The notes below the pieces were generated by a model that saw only the letters and a program-made list of their open reading frames with translations, was not told the origin of the DNA and did not search any database. Made by a program: the position numbers and the translations under genes. From contig NZ_CP121666.1 in NCBI RefSeq assembly GCF_029714325.1, positions 3,968,001 through 4,032,000 of the forward strand: a stretch of 64,000 nucleotides of DNA. Direction: 5' to 3'. Origin of the DNA: Bradyrhizobium sp. CB1717 (GTDB lineage Bacteria; Pseudomonadota; Alphaproteobacteria; Rhizobiales; Xanthobacteraceae). Shown piece after piece: positions 27,637 through 35,432 of this stretch. Each line of letters begins with the position of its first letter. Position 1 is the first letter of the stretch.

Positions 27637-28578
27637 TCAGTACCGGATCCGGGGATCGAGCAGTGTATAGGCGACGTCGATGAGAAGATTGACGACGACG
27701 TAGATCAGCGACGTCAGCAGGATCATGGCCTGGATCACCGGATAGTCGCGCGCCAGCACCGCATCGACCGTGAGACGCCCGATGCCGGGGATGTTGAACA
27801 CGCTCTCGGTGACGACGACGCCGGAGATCAGCAGCGCAAAGCCGGTGCCGATCACGGTGATCACGGGCACGGCGGCATTGCGCAGCGCATGCCGCATCAT
27901 CACGGCAACCTCGTTGATGCCTTTCGCACGTGCCGTTCGCACGTAATCTTCGCCGAGAACGTCGAGCATCGCCGCGCGCGTCATGCGCGCGATCAGCGCG
28001 ATGTAGATGAAGGACAGGGCGCAGGTCGGCAGGATCATGCGCTCGAAGAACGGGCCGAAACCGTTGAAGATGCTGCGGAAGCCCTGCACCGGCACCAGGC
28101 GCAGATCGATCGCGAAGACCTCGATCAAGACATAGCCGACCACGAACACCGGCACCGAGAAGCCGAGCACGGACAGGCCCATCACGAAACGGTCGATCCA
28201 GGTGCCGTGCTTCCACGCCGCGATCACGCCCAGCGGCACCGCGACGATGACGGCGAGGATGATGGTGCACAGCGCGATCGAGATCGACGGCTCGACGCGC
28301 TGGCCGATCATCTTCATGACCGGCAGGTTGGAGATCAGCGATGTTCCGAGGTCGCCGTGCAGCAGCTTGTTCACCCAGGTGATGAACTGCACGATCAGGG
28401 GCTCGTTGAGGCCGAGCGATTCGCGGATGCGCTCGAGCCGTTCGGGTGTCGCGTTGTCGCCGGCAAGGATCGCGGCGGGATCGCCCGGCGTCAGCCGCAG
28501 CAGCAGGAACACGAACAGCGCGACGACGCCCATCACGGGCACCGCGGCCAGAACGCGGCGAATGAGATAACCTAGCAT
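27637..28578 (-). CDS. Peptide ABC transporter permease (DppB-like)
   Basis: A 313-residue inner-membrane permease with six predicted helices. The N-terminal MLGYLIRRVLAAVPVMGVV and the loop LRLTPGDPAAILAGDNATPE are hallmarks of OppB/DppB. The E-A-A loop reads YVRTARAKGINEVAVMMRHA, and the C-terminus ends YTLLDPRIRY as in most family members. It opens the minus-strand transport operon that continues to the DppC-like, fused ATPase and perhaps peptidase genes. The matching binding proteins lie apart, at 31839 and 33594 on the other strand. Confidence 0.94.
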   Translation of the reverse strand: MLGYLIRRVLAAVPVMGVVALFVFLLLRLTPGDPAAILAGDNATPERLERIRESLGLNEPLIVQFITWVNKLLHGDLGTSLISNLPVMKMIGQRVEPSISIALCTIILAVIVAVPLGVIAAWKHGTWIDRFVMGLSVLGFSVPVFVVGYVLIEVFAIDLRLVPVQGFRSIFNGFGPFFERMILPTCALSFIYIALIARMTRAAMLDVLGEDYVRTARAKGINEVAVMMRHALRNAAVPVITVIGTGFALLISGVVVTESVFNIPGIGRLTVDAVLARDYPVIQAMILLTSLIYVVVNLLIDVAYTLLDPRIRY

Positions 28579-28759
28579 GCACCTATCTCCGGCTGCGGAA
28601 CTTGTGGGGCCCTGGGGCGCCCGTGGATTCGAACGTGTCTATCATGCGCGCCTGTCACTAGGGCTGGGAAAGCCGGCCGGAGATGCCGGTCTTTCGGGGC
28701 AAATTGTGTGCCAAGGGCAGGGCAGTCGCAAGAGGCCGCCGCGCGCCGGCTTCAACCAC
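28579..28759. other. Intergenic region between DadA-like and DppB-like genes
   Basis: This 181-nt gap lies between two minus-strand genes. I see no repeat family member and no clear hairpin with T-run, so whether the riboswitch-controlled transcript continues into the transporter operon cannot be settled by inspection. Confidence 0.4.
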
Positions 28760-30061
28760 TCAGGATGCATGACGCAGCTCACGCTCAACCCCAAGTGAAG
28801 GAACGGTCGGCGGCGCGTTGAGCCCGCGCCAGCCGTCGATGGTCCCGGCGATCATGTGCGCGGTGGCGGCCGACAGGGTCCAGCCGAGATGGCCGTGGCC
28901 GGTGTTGAAGAACACGCCCGGAATCCGCCCTGCGCGCACCACCGGCATCATGTTCGGCATCATCGGGCGCAGCCCGGCCCAGGGCACGACGCGCGAGGTC
29001 TCGATGGCGGGGAAGTTGCTACGCACCCAGTCGACCAGCGGCTGCACGCGGTCGGCGCGGATGTCGCGGTTGAAGTCGTTGAACTCGGCGGTGCCGGCCA
29101 CGCGAAAACGATCGGCACCGAGCCGGCTGGTGACGATCTTGGCGGCTTCGTCGAGCAGGCTCACGGTCGGCGTCGCGTTGCGGCTCTCGGCGGTGTCGAG
29201 CTGCACGGTGATCGAGTAGCCCTTCACCGGGTAGACGTTGATGCGATCGTCGAGGAGGGCGGCGAAGTGGCGGCTGGCGACGCCGGCGCAGACCACGACA
29301 CCGTCGGCCTTCAGCATGCCGCGCGCGGAGGCGAGGGCATCGCTTGCAGCAAGATCGGCCCAGCCGAGCACGAAGCCGCTGCCGGCGCGCGCGATTGAAT
29401 CGATATTGGCCTCGTGGATGAAGGTCGCGCCGCGCCGCTTGCAGGCGTCCGCCAGCCCGCGGGTGAACTTGTGGATATCGCCGGTCGCATCCGACGGCGT
29501 GTAGAAGCCGCCATAATACGCCTTGCGCAGCGTCGGCTCGATCGCGCGGATCTCCTCAGGCGTCACCGGACGGCGATCGAGACCACCTTCCTGCAGCAGC
29601 GCGTTGACGCGCAGGCCGGATTCGAAACCCGTCTTGTCGTGATAGATGTGGAGGATGCCGCGGCGCTCGAGATCGAAGTCGATGCCTTCGCGCGCCGCGA
29701 TCTCGAACAGATGCTTGCGGGCTTCGATCGCGAGCCGCGTGGTCTCGATCGTATTGGCGCGGTAGTTGCCGATGTTGGCGACGAACTCGCTCATCCACGA
29801 ATATTTGTGCCAGTTCGGCCGCGGGTTCATCAGCAGCGGCGCGTCGCGCCGGAACATCCAGCGCAAGCCTTTCAGGATGGTCGCGGTGCTGTTCCACACT
29901 TCGGCATTGCTGGCGGAGAGCTGTCCGCCATTGGCGAACGATGTTTCCATCGCGGCGTAACGGTGCTTGTCGAGCACCGTCACCTCAAAGCCGCGTTCGA
30001 GCAGGGCATAGGCAGTCGTCACGCCGGTGATGCCGGCGCCGATGATGGCGATATGGGTCAT
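28760..30061 (-). CDS. D-amino-acid dehydrogenase-like FAD oxidoreductase (DadA family)
   Basis: A 433-residue flavoprotein of the glycine/D-amino-acid oxidase (DAO) family. The FAD dinucleotide motif GAGITGVTTAYALLERG starts at residue 8, followed by the acidic VTVLDKH strand end. Further family marks are TSFANGGQLS near the flavin, VVVCAGVASR, PVKGYSITV and the C-terminal AGLRPMMPNMMPV and NTGHGHLGWT. DadA enzymes deaminate D-amino acids, chiefly D-alanine, passing electrons to the respiratory chain; relatives oxidise glycine or sarcosine. A tandem glycine riboswitch lies in its leader (30124-30331), which points to glycine or a glycine-linked amino acid as signal. ATG 30061 fits the family start. 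Confidence 0.93.
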   Translation of the reverse strand: MTHIAIIGAGITGVTTAYALLERGFEVTVLDKHRYAAMETSFANGGQLSASNAEVWNSTATILKGLRWMFRRDAPLLMNPRPNWHKYSWMSEFVANIGNYRANTIETTRLAIEARKHLFEIAAREGIDFDLERRGILHIYHDKTGFESGLRVNALLQEGGLDRRPVTPEEIRAIEPTLRKAYYGGFYTPSDATGDIHKFTRGLADACKRRGATFIHEANIDSIARAGSGFVLGWADLAASDALASARGMLKADGVVVCAGVASRHFAALLDDRINVYPVKGYSITVQLDTAESRNATPTVSLLDEAAKIVTSRLGADRFRVAGTAEFNDFNRDIRADRVQPLVDWVRSNFPAIETSRVVPWAGLRPMMPNMMPVVRAGRIPGVFFNTGHGHLGWTLSAATAHMIAGTIDGWRGLNAPPTVPSLGVERELRHAS

Positions 30062-30090
30062 GGCAGGTTCGGGGCTCCCGTGAGTTAGGA

Positions 30091-30116
30091 TAGGTCGGCC
30101 GCCGGCCAAAGGCCGT
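30091..30116 (-). promoter_or_regulatory. Putative expression-platform hairpin below the glycine riboswitch
   Basis: On the minus strand GCCGCC then AACGGCC pairs across a TTT loop with GGCC then GGCGGC, giving a strong stem about 30 nt upstream of the DadA-like start. No T-run follows, so translational control or RNA stabilisation is more likely than simple termination (inference). Confidence 0.5.
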
Positions 30117-30123
30117 TGGCGGC

Positions 30124-30331
30124 GCCCCATCTGTCACGGTTACCTGAGAGCTTGATCCGCTGCGGATCACGCAACGGACTATCCCCTTCGGTGGACGCCA
30201 CGATTGCCTGAAATCGCGCCGCCTCTCTCCAGATCGTCCTGACGATACGGTCCTTTTGCCTGAGAGTTTCCGGGGCGGTTGCTCCGTCGGCGCCGCAACG
30301 AAAGCCGAAAACCTTCGTTGCGATCTCTCCC
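30124..30331 (-). promoter_or_regulatory. Tandem glycine riboswitch (two gcvT-type aptamers)
   Basis: Read on the minus strand, both aptamers are recognisable. Aptamer 1 (about 30251-30331) begins GGAGAGATCGCAACG, has the core GGCGCCGACGGAGCAA and ends CTCTCAGGCAAAAGGACCG. Aptamer 2 (about 30124-30230) begins CTGGAGAGAGGCGGCG, has the core CCACCGAAGGGGATAG and ends GCTCTCAGGTAACCGTGACAG. These match the conserved glycine-binding cores and the typical short linker between paired aptamers. It occupies the leader of the DadA-like gene whose start is at 30061. Whether glycine turns expression on or off is not readable with certainty; catabolic genes are usually activated. Confidence 0.95.
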
Positions 30332-30373
30332 GCATCGTCGCGTGGACGATCGAGCAGTACGATACGCCTCATT

Positions 30374-30396
30374 TTTAGACAAGGCTAAATTTAGAC
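30374..30396 (-). promoter_or_regulatory. AT-rich palindrome upstream of the riboswitch
   Basis: A perfect palindrome CTAAATTTAG at 30385-30394 is flanked by a repeated TTTAGAC (30374-30380 and 30390-30396). It lies just upstream of the expected transcription start of the riboswitch leader and could be a regulator site or promoter part. Confidence 0.35.
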
Positions 30397-30437
30397 CGCG
30401 ATTGCCAACGCATTGTGCAGTGCGAAGTTGATTCAAT

Positions 30438-31568
30438 TTACTCCAGCGTCGCCAGCAATCCCGCCATCAAGCGCCCGCGTTCGACGAGGCTATCGACCTC
30501 GATGAACTCCTCGAGTGTGTGGCCGTTGCCGCCGCGCACGCCGAGGCCATCGAGAGTTGGGATTCCCATCGCACCGGTGAAGTTGCCGTCGGAGCCGCCG
30601 CCGGAGCTCGCATGCGGTAATTCCGCGCCGAGGGATTTGGCGATGCCGCGCGCCTTCTCGTACAACGCCATGGTGCCGGCATCCGGCTCCCAGACCGGCC
30701 GCGTCACGCCGCGCGTCACCTTGAAGCTGACGTCGTTCTTGGTGCCCGAGAGTGCCAGCATCCGCTCGACGCCGCGGTCGAGATCGGCCTGGCGCTTGGC
30801 CATCGACAGCGCCTCGCCGGTCGCGGTCGTGGCAACGCAATTGACCCATTGTCCGCCATGCACGACGCCGACCGAGAAGGTGCAGTCCTCCGTCGTCATC
30901 GCGTCGATCGCGAGAATCTGCCGCGCCATTTCGCGAATTGCCGAACGGCCCGCCGACAGCGTCGCGCCGGCGTGGCTCGGCCGTCCCGTCGCCTCGAGAT
31001 TGAAGCGTGCGATGGCGTAACGTCCGGTAGTGACGCCGTTGTCGGCGCGGCCGGGCTCGGGCACCAGCACGTATTTATTGCGCGCGGCTTCCGCCTCGAT
31101 GATGTCGCGCGTCGAAGGCGTGCCGACTTCCTCGTCGGGCGTGAACAGCACGGTGACCGGCAGCGGCGTGGTGAACGAGGCGCGCGCCAGCTGCCGGATC
31201 GCTTCCAGCGAGAGATAATTGCCGCCTTTCATGTCGTATATGCCGGGGCCGTAGCATTTGTTGCCCTCGCGCCGCCATTTCAGCTTCTCGATGGTGCCGA
31301 CCGGATGGACGGTATCCATGTGACCGGCGATCAGGATGCCCGGCTCGCCCTGTTTCGGATGCGGAAAACGCGCGCGGATCACTCCGCCAAAACCCTGACG
31401 GCCGGCGATGCGCTCGATCGTCGCACCCATGATCGCCATATCCCGCGCTGCGATATCGAGCATGTGGTTCACCGCGTTCGCGTCCCAGGTCGGGCTTTCG
31501 CATTCCACCCAGGTGCGCAGGCCCTCGAGCATGGCCTCGGAATCGAAGGGAAGATTGGCTGGATTCAT
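30438..31568 (-). CDS. M20 family metallopeptidase (carboxypeptidase G2-like)
   Basis: A 376-residue two-zinc exopeptidase. Metal ligands can be placed: H83 (AGHMDTVHP), D112 (YDMKGGNYLS), E147 with catalytic E146 (TPDEEVGTPS), E171 (VPEPGRA) and the C-terminal His of NGHTLEEF. The insertion domain carries GRPSHAGATL. Carboxypeptidase G2/glutamate carboxypeptidase relatives remove C-terminal amino acids from peptides or folates. ATG 31568 is preceded by GAGAGA. It is divergent from the first binding-protein gene and ends about 100 nt before the riboswitch, so it may be regulated with the transporter rather than with glycine. Confidence 0.92.
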   Translation of the reverse strand: MNPANLPFDSEAMLEGLRTWVECESPTWDANAVNHMLDIAARDMAIMGATIERIAGRQGFGGVIRARFPHPKQGEPGILIAGHMDTVHPVGTIEKLKWRREGNKCYGPGIYDMKGGNYLSLEAIRQLARASFTTPLPVTVLFTPDEEVGTPSTRDIIEAEAARNKYVLVPEPGRADNGVTTGRYAIARFNLEATGRPSHAGATLSAGRSAIREMARQILAIDAMTTEDCTFSVGVVHGGQWVNCVATTATGEALSMAKRQADLDRGVERMLALSGTKNDVSFKVTRGVTRPVWEPDAGTMALYEKARGIAKSLGAELPHASSGGGSDGNFTGAMGIPTLDGLGVRGGNGHTLEEFIEVDSLVERGRLMAGLLATLE

Positions 31569-31838
31569 CTTAATGTCTCTCAAGCTGCGAAAGATGGAAC
31601 GCGCATTGCATCGGCGCGGGGCAGGACAAGCGGAGAGCGTTGTAGAGCCAAACCGATCTTTGTGGAGCCCGTGCGCGCGCTGCGAGGGCTTGCGACGAAA
31701 CCGGATTGACGCGCTCAACACTGTCTGCAAGTCTCGAAAAGATAAAGGCATTGCATGAGGTTAGTTCGCCCAAGGAACGAACCGGATGCTCAACCAATAA
31801 CCTGCCTTTGAACAGTTTCACGTCAGGAGAAACTTTTT

Positions 31839-33446
31839 ATGTCCAACTTCATGCGCCGGGGGCCTCGCGCGTTCGCCTCCAAACTTGCGCTGTCGGTCGT
31901 CGCGCTTTCAACGGCACTGGCCTCGCCGGTGCTTGCGGCCGGCAAGACCCTTACCGCGGTGATGCATTCCGACCTTCGCATCATCGATCCGATCTTCACC
32001 ACGGCCTACATCACGCGTGACCATGGCTACATGGTCTACGACACGCTGGTGGCCCCCGATTCGAATTTCAAGATCCAGCCGCAGATGGCGGATTGGAAGA
32101 TCTCCGACGACAAGCTCACCTACACTTTCACGCTGCGCGACGGCCTGAAGTGGCATGACGGCGCGCCCGTGACGGCGGAAGACTGCGTCGCCTCGCTCAA
32201 GCGCTGGGCCGCGGTCGACGGCATGGGCCAGAAGCTCTGGGACTTCACCGCGAGCCTCGAGGCGACCGACGCCAAGACCATCACGCTGAAGCTGAAGGAA
32301 CCCTACGGCCTCGTCCTCGATTCCATCGGCAAGCCGTCCTCGCGCGTCGCCTTCATGATGCCGAAGCGTCTCGCCGAGATCCCGCCGGACAAGCAGATCC
32401 CCGAGCAGATCGGCTCGGGTCCCTTCAAGTTCGTGCAGGGCGAATTCCAGCCCGGCGTGAAGGCGGTCTACGTCAAGAACACCGATTACGTGCCGCGCAA
32501 GGAGCCGGCGAGCTGGACCTCCGGCGGCAAGGTGGTGAAGGTCGACCGCGTCGAGTGGATCACGATGCCGGACTCGCAGACCGCGGTGAATGCGCTGCAG
32601 TCGGGCGACATCGACTTCATGGAAAACCTGCCCTACGACATGTTGCCGGTGCTGGAAGCGAACAAGGAGCTCACGATCGAGGTCTCCAACAAGTTCGGTT
32701 TCCAGACCCTCGGCCGGATGAACTTCCTCTATCCGCCGTTCGACAACGTGAAGGTGCGCCGTGCTGCCCTGCTGGCGATGAACCAGAAGGACGTTCTCGA
32801 CGCGCTCGTCGGCAATGCCAAGTACCAGAAGATCTGCGGCGCGTTCTTCGTCTGCGACACGCCGTTTGCGACCGAGGTCGGCGCGGAAACCCTGGTGAAG
32901 GGCAACGGCATGGCGGAAGCCAAGAAGGCGCTCGCCGAGTCCGGCTACGACGGCACCCCGGTCGTGGTGATGGCGCCTGGCGACGTCACGACGCTCAAGG
33001 CGCAGCCGATCGTGGCTGCCCAGCTGCTGCGCGAGGCCGGCTTCAAGGTCGACCTGCAGGCGACCGACTGGCAGACGGTGGTGAGCCGCCGCGCCAGCCA
33101 GAAGCCGCCGAAGGAGGGGGGCTGGAACATGTTCTTCACCAACTGGGTCGCGGCCGACGTGTCCAACCCGATCGCCAATCTCTCGATCGGCGGCCAGGGC
33201 AAGAAGGGCTGGTTCGGCTGGGCGGAAGACGCCAAGATCGAGCAGCTCAAGGACGCCTTCGTCCGCGCGTCCTCGATCGACGAGCAGAAGAAGATCGCGG
33301 CCGACATCCAGAAGGAAGCCTATGAGCAGGTGATCTACATCCCGCTCGGGCAGTACCTGCTGCCGAGCGGCTGGCGCAAATCGCTGACCGGCGTGCTCGA
33401 CGGCCCGGCAACGCCGCTGTTCTGGAACGTCGACAAGTCTGAGTAA
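31839..33446 (+). CDS. Peptide ABC transporter substrate-binding protein, copy 1
   Basis: A 535-residue periplasmic binding protein of family 5 (DppA/OppA type). The signal peptide runs through residue 33 or so, with n-region MSNFMRRGPRAFASK and cleavage near SPVLAAGK. The SBP_bac_5 landmark DHGYMVYDTLVA and the sequence TYTFTLRDGLKWHDG follow. It delivers peptides or similar ligands to the Dpp-type permease encoded at 26732-28578 (inference from context). A paralogue of the same length follows at 33594, and both are trailed by the same hairpin. AGGAGA precedes the ATG. Confidence 0.94.
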   Translation: MSNFMRRGPRAFASKLALSVVALSTALASPVLAAGKTLTAVMHSDLRIIDPIFTTAYITRDHGYMVYDTLVAPDSNFKIQPQMADWKISDDKLTYTFTLRDGLKWHDGAPVTAEDCVASLKRWAAVDGMGQKLWDFTASLEATDAKTITLKLKEPYGLVLDSIGKPSSRVAFMMPKRLAEIPPDKQIPEQIGSGPFKFVQGEFQPGVKAVYVKNTDYVPRKEPASWTSGGKVVKVDRVEWITMPDSQTAVNALQSGDIDFMENLPYDMLPVLEANKELTIEVSNKFGFQTLGRMNFLYPPFDNVKVRRAALLAMNQKDVLDALVGNAKYQKICGAFFVCDTPFATEVGAETLVKGNGMAEAKKALAESGYDGTPVVVMAPGDVTTLKAQPIVAAQLLREAGFKVDLQATDWQTVVSRRASQKPPKEGGWNMFFTNWVAADVSNPIANLSIGGQGKKGWFGWAEDAKIEQLKDAFVRASSIDEQKKIAADIQKEAYEQVIYIPLGQYLLPSGWRKSLTGVLDGPATPLFWNVDKSE

Positions 33447-33500
33447 GGCCAAGTCCAAGTAAGGAAAGGCGCTTCTCGCGACTTTCGCTTCGACCATCGC

Positions 33501-33529
33501 GCGGCGCCGCTGTCATCAGCGGCGCCGCT
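33501..33529 (+). terminator. Hairpin after the first binding-protein gene
   Basis: Near-perfect inverted repeat GCGGCGCCGCTG, loop TCAT, CAGCGGCGCCGC. No T-run follows (the next bases are TTGCCTGG), so it may be an mRNA-stabilising hairpin or weak terminator. The same element follows the second copy. Confidence 0.6.
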
Positions 33530-33593
33530 TGCCTGGAGAACTGCCAAAAGAACTTCCAAGAAAATTGCCAAAAGAACCGTCAGGAGACCTTCG

Positions 33594-35201
33594 ATGTTCG
33601 AAATGATGCGCCGGGGACGTCTCGCGTTCGCTTCAAGACTTGCGCTTTCGGTGGTGGCCCTTTCCGCGCTGGCCTCGCCGGTTCTTGCCGCAGGCAAGAC
33701 CATCACCGCCGTGATGCATTCGGACCTGCGCATCCTCGATCCGATCTTCACCAGCGCCTACATCTCGCGCGACCATGGCTACATGGTCTACGACACGCTG
33801 ATCGCGACGGATTCGAACTTCAAGATCCAGCCGCAGATGGCGGATTGGAAGATCTCCGACGACAAGCTGACCTACACCTTCACGCTCCGCGACGGTCTGA
33901 AGTGGCATGACGGCACGCCCGTCACCGCGGAAGATTGCGTTGCCTCCCTGAAGCGCTGGGCCGCTGTCGACGGCATGGGGCAGCAGATGATGCTGTTCAC
34001 CGCGAGCCTCGAGGCGACCGACCCCAAGACCATCACGCTGAAGCTGAAGGAGCCGTACGCGCTCGTGCTGGAATCGATCGGCAAGCCGTCCTCGCGGGTC
34101 GCCTTCATGATGCCGAAGCGTCTCGCCGAGACGCCGGTGGACAAGCAGATTCCCGAGCAGATCGGCTCCGGCCCCTTCAAGTTCGTGCAGGGCGAATTCC
34201 AGCCGGGCGTGAAGTCGGTCTATGTCAAGAACACCGACTATGTGCCGCGCAAGGAGCCGGCGAGCTGGACCACCGGCGGCAAGGTGGTGAAGGTCGACCG
34301 CGTCGAATGGATCACGATGCCGGACGCGCAGACGGCGTTGAACGCGCTGCAGTCGGGCGACGTCGATTTCATGGAATTTCCTGCCATCGAAATGTTGCCC
34401 GCCATCGAAGCCGACAAGGAGCTCAAGATCGAGATCCTGAACAAGTTCGGATTCCAGACGGGCGCACGGATGAACTTCCTCCATCCGCCGTTCGACAACG
34501 TCAAGGTCCGCCGCGCCGCATTCCTGGCGGTCAAGCAGAAGGACGTGCTCGATGCGCTGATCGGCAATCCCAAATACTACAAGACTTGTGCTGCGGCCTT
34601 CATTTGCGACACGCCGTTCGCGACGGACATTGGCGGCGAGACCCTCGCGAAGGGCGGCGACATGGCTGCGGCCAGGAAGGCGCTCGCCGAGTCCGGTTAT
34701 GACGGGACACCGGTCGTGCTCATGGCGCCGGGCGACGTGCTGCTGCTGAAGGCGCAACCGATCGTGGTGGCTCAGCAGCTGCGCGAAGCCGGCTTCAAGG
34801 TCGACCTGCAGGCGACCGACTGGCAGACGGTAGTGAGCCGGCGCGCCAGCCAGAAGCCCCCGAAGGAGGGCGGCTGGAACATGTTCATCACCAACTGGGT
34901 CAGCGCCGACGTGGACAACCCGATCTCCAACGTCGCCGTCGGCGGGCAGGGCAGGAAGGGCGGCTGGTTCGGCTGGGCGGAGGACGCCAAGATCGAGCAG
35001 CTCAAGGACGCCTTCGTTCGCGCGACCTCGGCGGAGGAGCAGAAGAAGATCGCGGCCGAGATCCAGAAGGAAGCCTACGACCAGGTGCTTTACATGCCGC
35101 TGGGTCAATATCAGGCGCCGAGCGCGTGGCGGAAGTCGCTCACCGGCGTGCTCGACGGCCCGGCAACCCCGGTGTTCTGGAACATCGACAAGACGGAGTA
35201 A
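33594..35201 (+). CDS. Peptide ABC transporter substrate-binding protein, copy 2
   Basis: A 535-residue paralogue of the preceding gene with the same signal-peptide layout (MMRRGRLAFASRLA, cleavage near SPVLAAGK) and long identical stretches, for example KISDDKLTYTFTLRDGLKWH and EQIGSGPFKFVQGEFQPGVK. Differences cluster in a few places: the region after SGD (IDFMENLPYDM versus VDFMEFPAIEM), YPPF versus HPPF, and ICGAFFVCD versus TCAAAFICD. These would fall in or near the ligand pocket if changes track specificity (inference). CAGGAGA precedes the ATG. It ends with the same hairpin as copy 1, followed here by a T-run. Confidence 0.94.
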   Translation: MFEMMRRGRLAFASRLALSVVALSALASPVLAAGKTITAVMHSDLRILDPIFTSAYISRDHGYMVYDTLIATDSNFKIQPQMADWKISDDKLTYTFTLRDGLKWHDGTPVTAEDCVASLKRWAAVDGMGQQMMLFTASLEATDPKTITLKLKEPYALVLESIGKPSSRVAFMMPKRLAETPVDKQIPEQIGSGPFKFVQGEFQPGVKSVYVKNTDYVPRKEPASWTTGGKVVKVDRVEWITMPDAQTALNALQSGDVDFMEFPAIEMLPAIEADKELKIEILNKFGFQTGARMNFLHPPFDNVKVRRAAFLAVKQKDVLDALIGNPKYYKTCAAAFICDTPFATDIGGETLAKGGDMAAARKALAESGYDGTPVVLMAPGDVLLLKAQPIVVAQQLREAGFKVDLQATDWQTVVSRRASQKPPKEGGWNMFITNWVSADVDNPISNVAVGGQGRKGGWFGWAEDAKIEQLKDAFVRATSAEEQKKIAAEIQKEAYDQVLYMPLGQYQAPSAWRKSLTGVLDGPATPVFWNIDKTE

Positions 35202-35241
35202 GCGAAAGGCGCGGCCTCGCGCCTTTCGGCTCGACCATCGC

Positions 35242-35277
35242 GCGGCGCCGCTGTCATCAGCGGCGCCGTTTTCGTTT
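35242..35277 (+). terminator. Rho-independent terminator after the second binding-protein gene
   Basis: Stem GCGGCGCCGCTG / CAGCGGCGCCG with a TCAT loop (35242-35268), followed by TTTTCGTTT. This copy has the T-rich tail that the copy at 33501 lacks, and likely ends the two-gene transcript. Confidence 0.75.
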
Positions 35278-35432
35278 ACTGTTCTTGCATTGGTTGAGAA
35301 GGCGGCCGCTTTTTAACTTTTCCAGTTTCCGATTGTTGCTATTTGTTTCCATCCTGAAATAGATGTGGCGTCTTCGCGCATCTTTCCCTGTCCCATTTGC
35401 TCCCCGTGCCGTTCGATTTTGCATTCCAGGCG

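Noticed and set aside
26732..28582. A 616-residue minus-strand frame covering the DppC-like and DppB-like genes
   Set aside because: The second half is the true DppC-like protein from ATG 27619. The first half is an out-of-frame reading of the dppB-like gene.
29985..30335. A 116-residue frame over the leader of the DadA-like gene
   Set aside because: It overlaps the conserved glycine aptamers, and its sequence has no homology-like features; the DNA is constrained by RNA structure.
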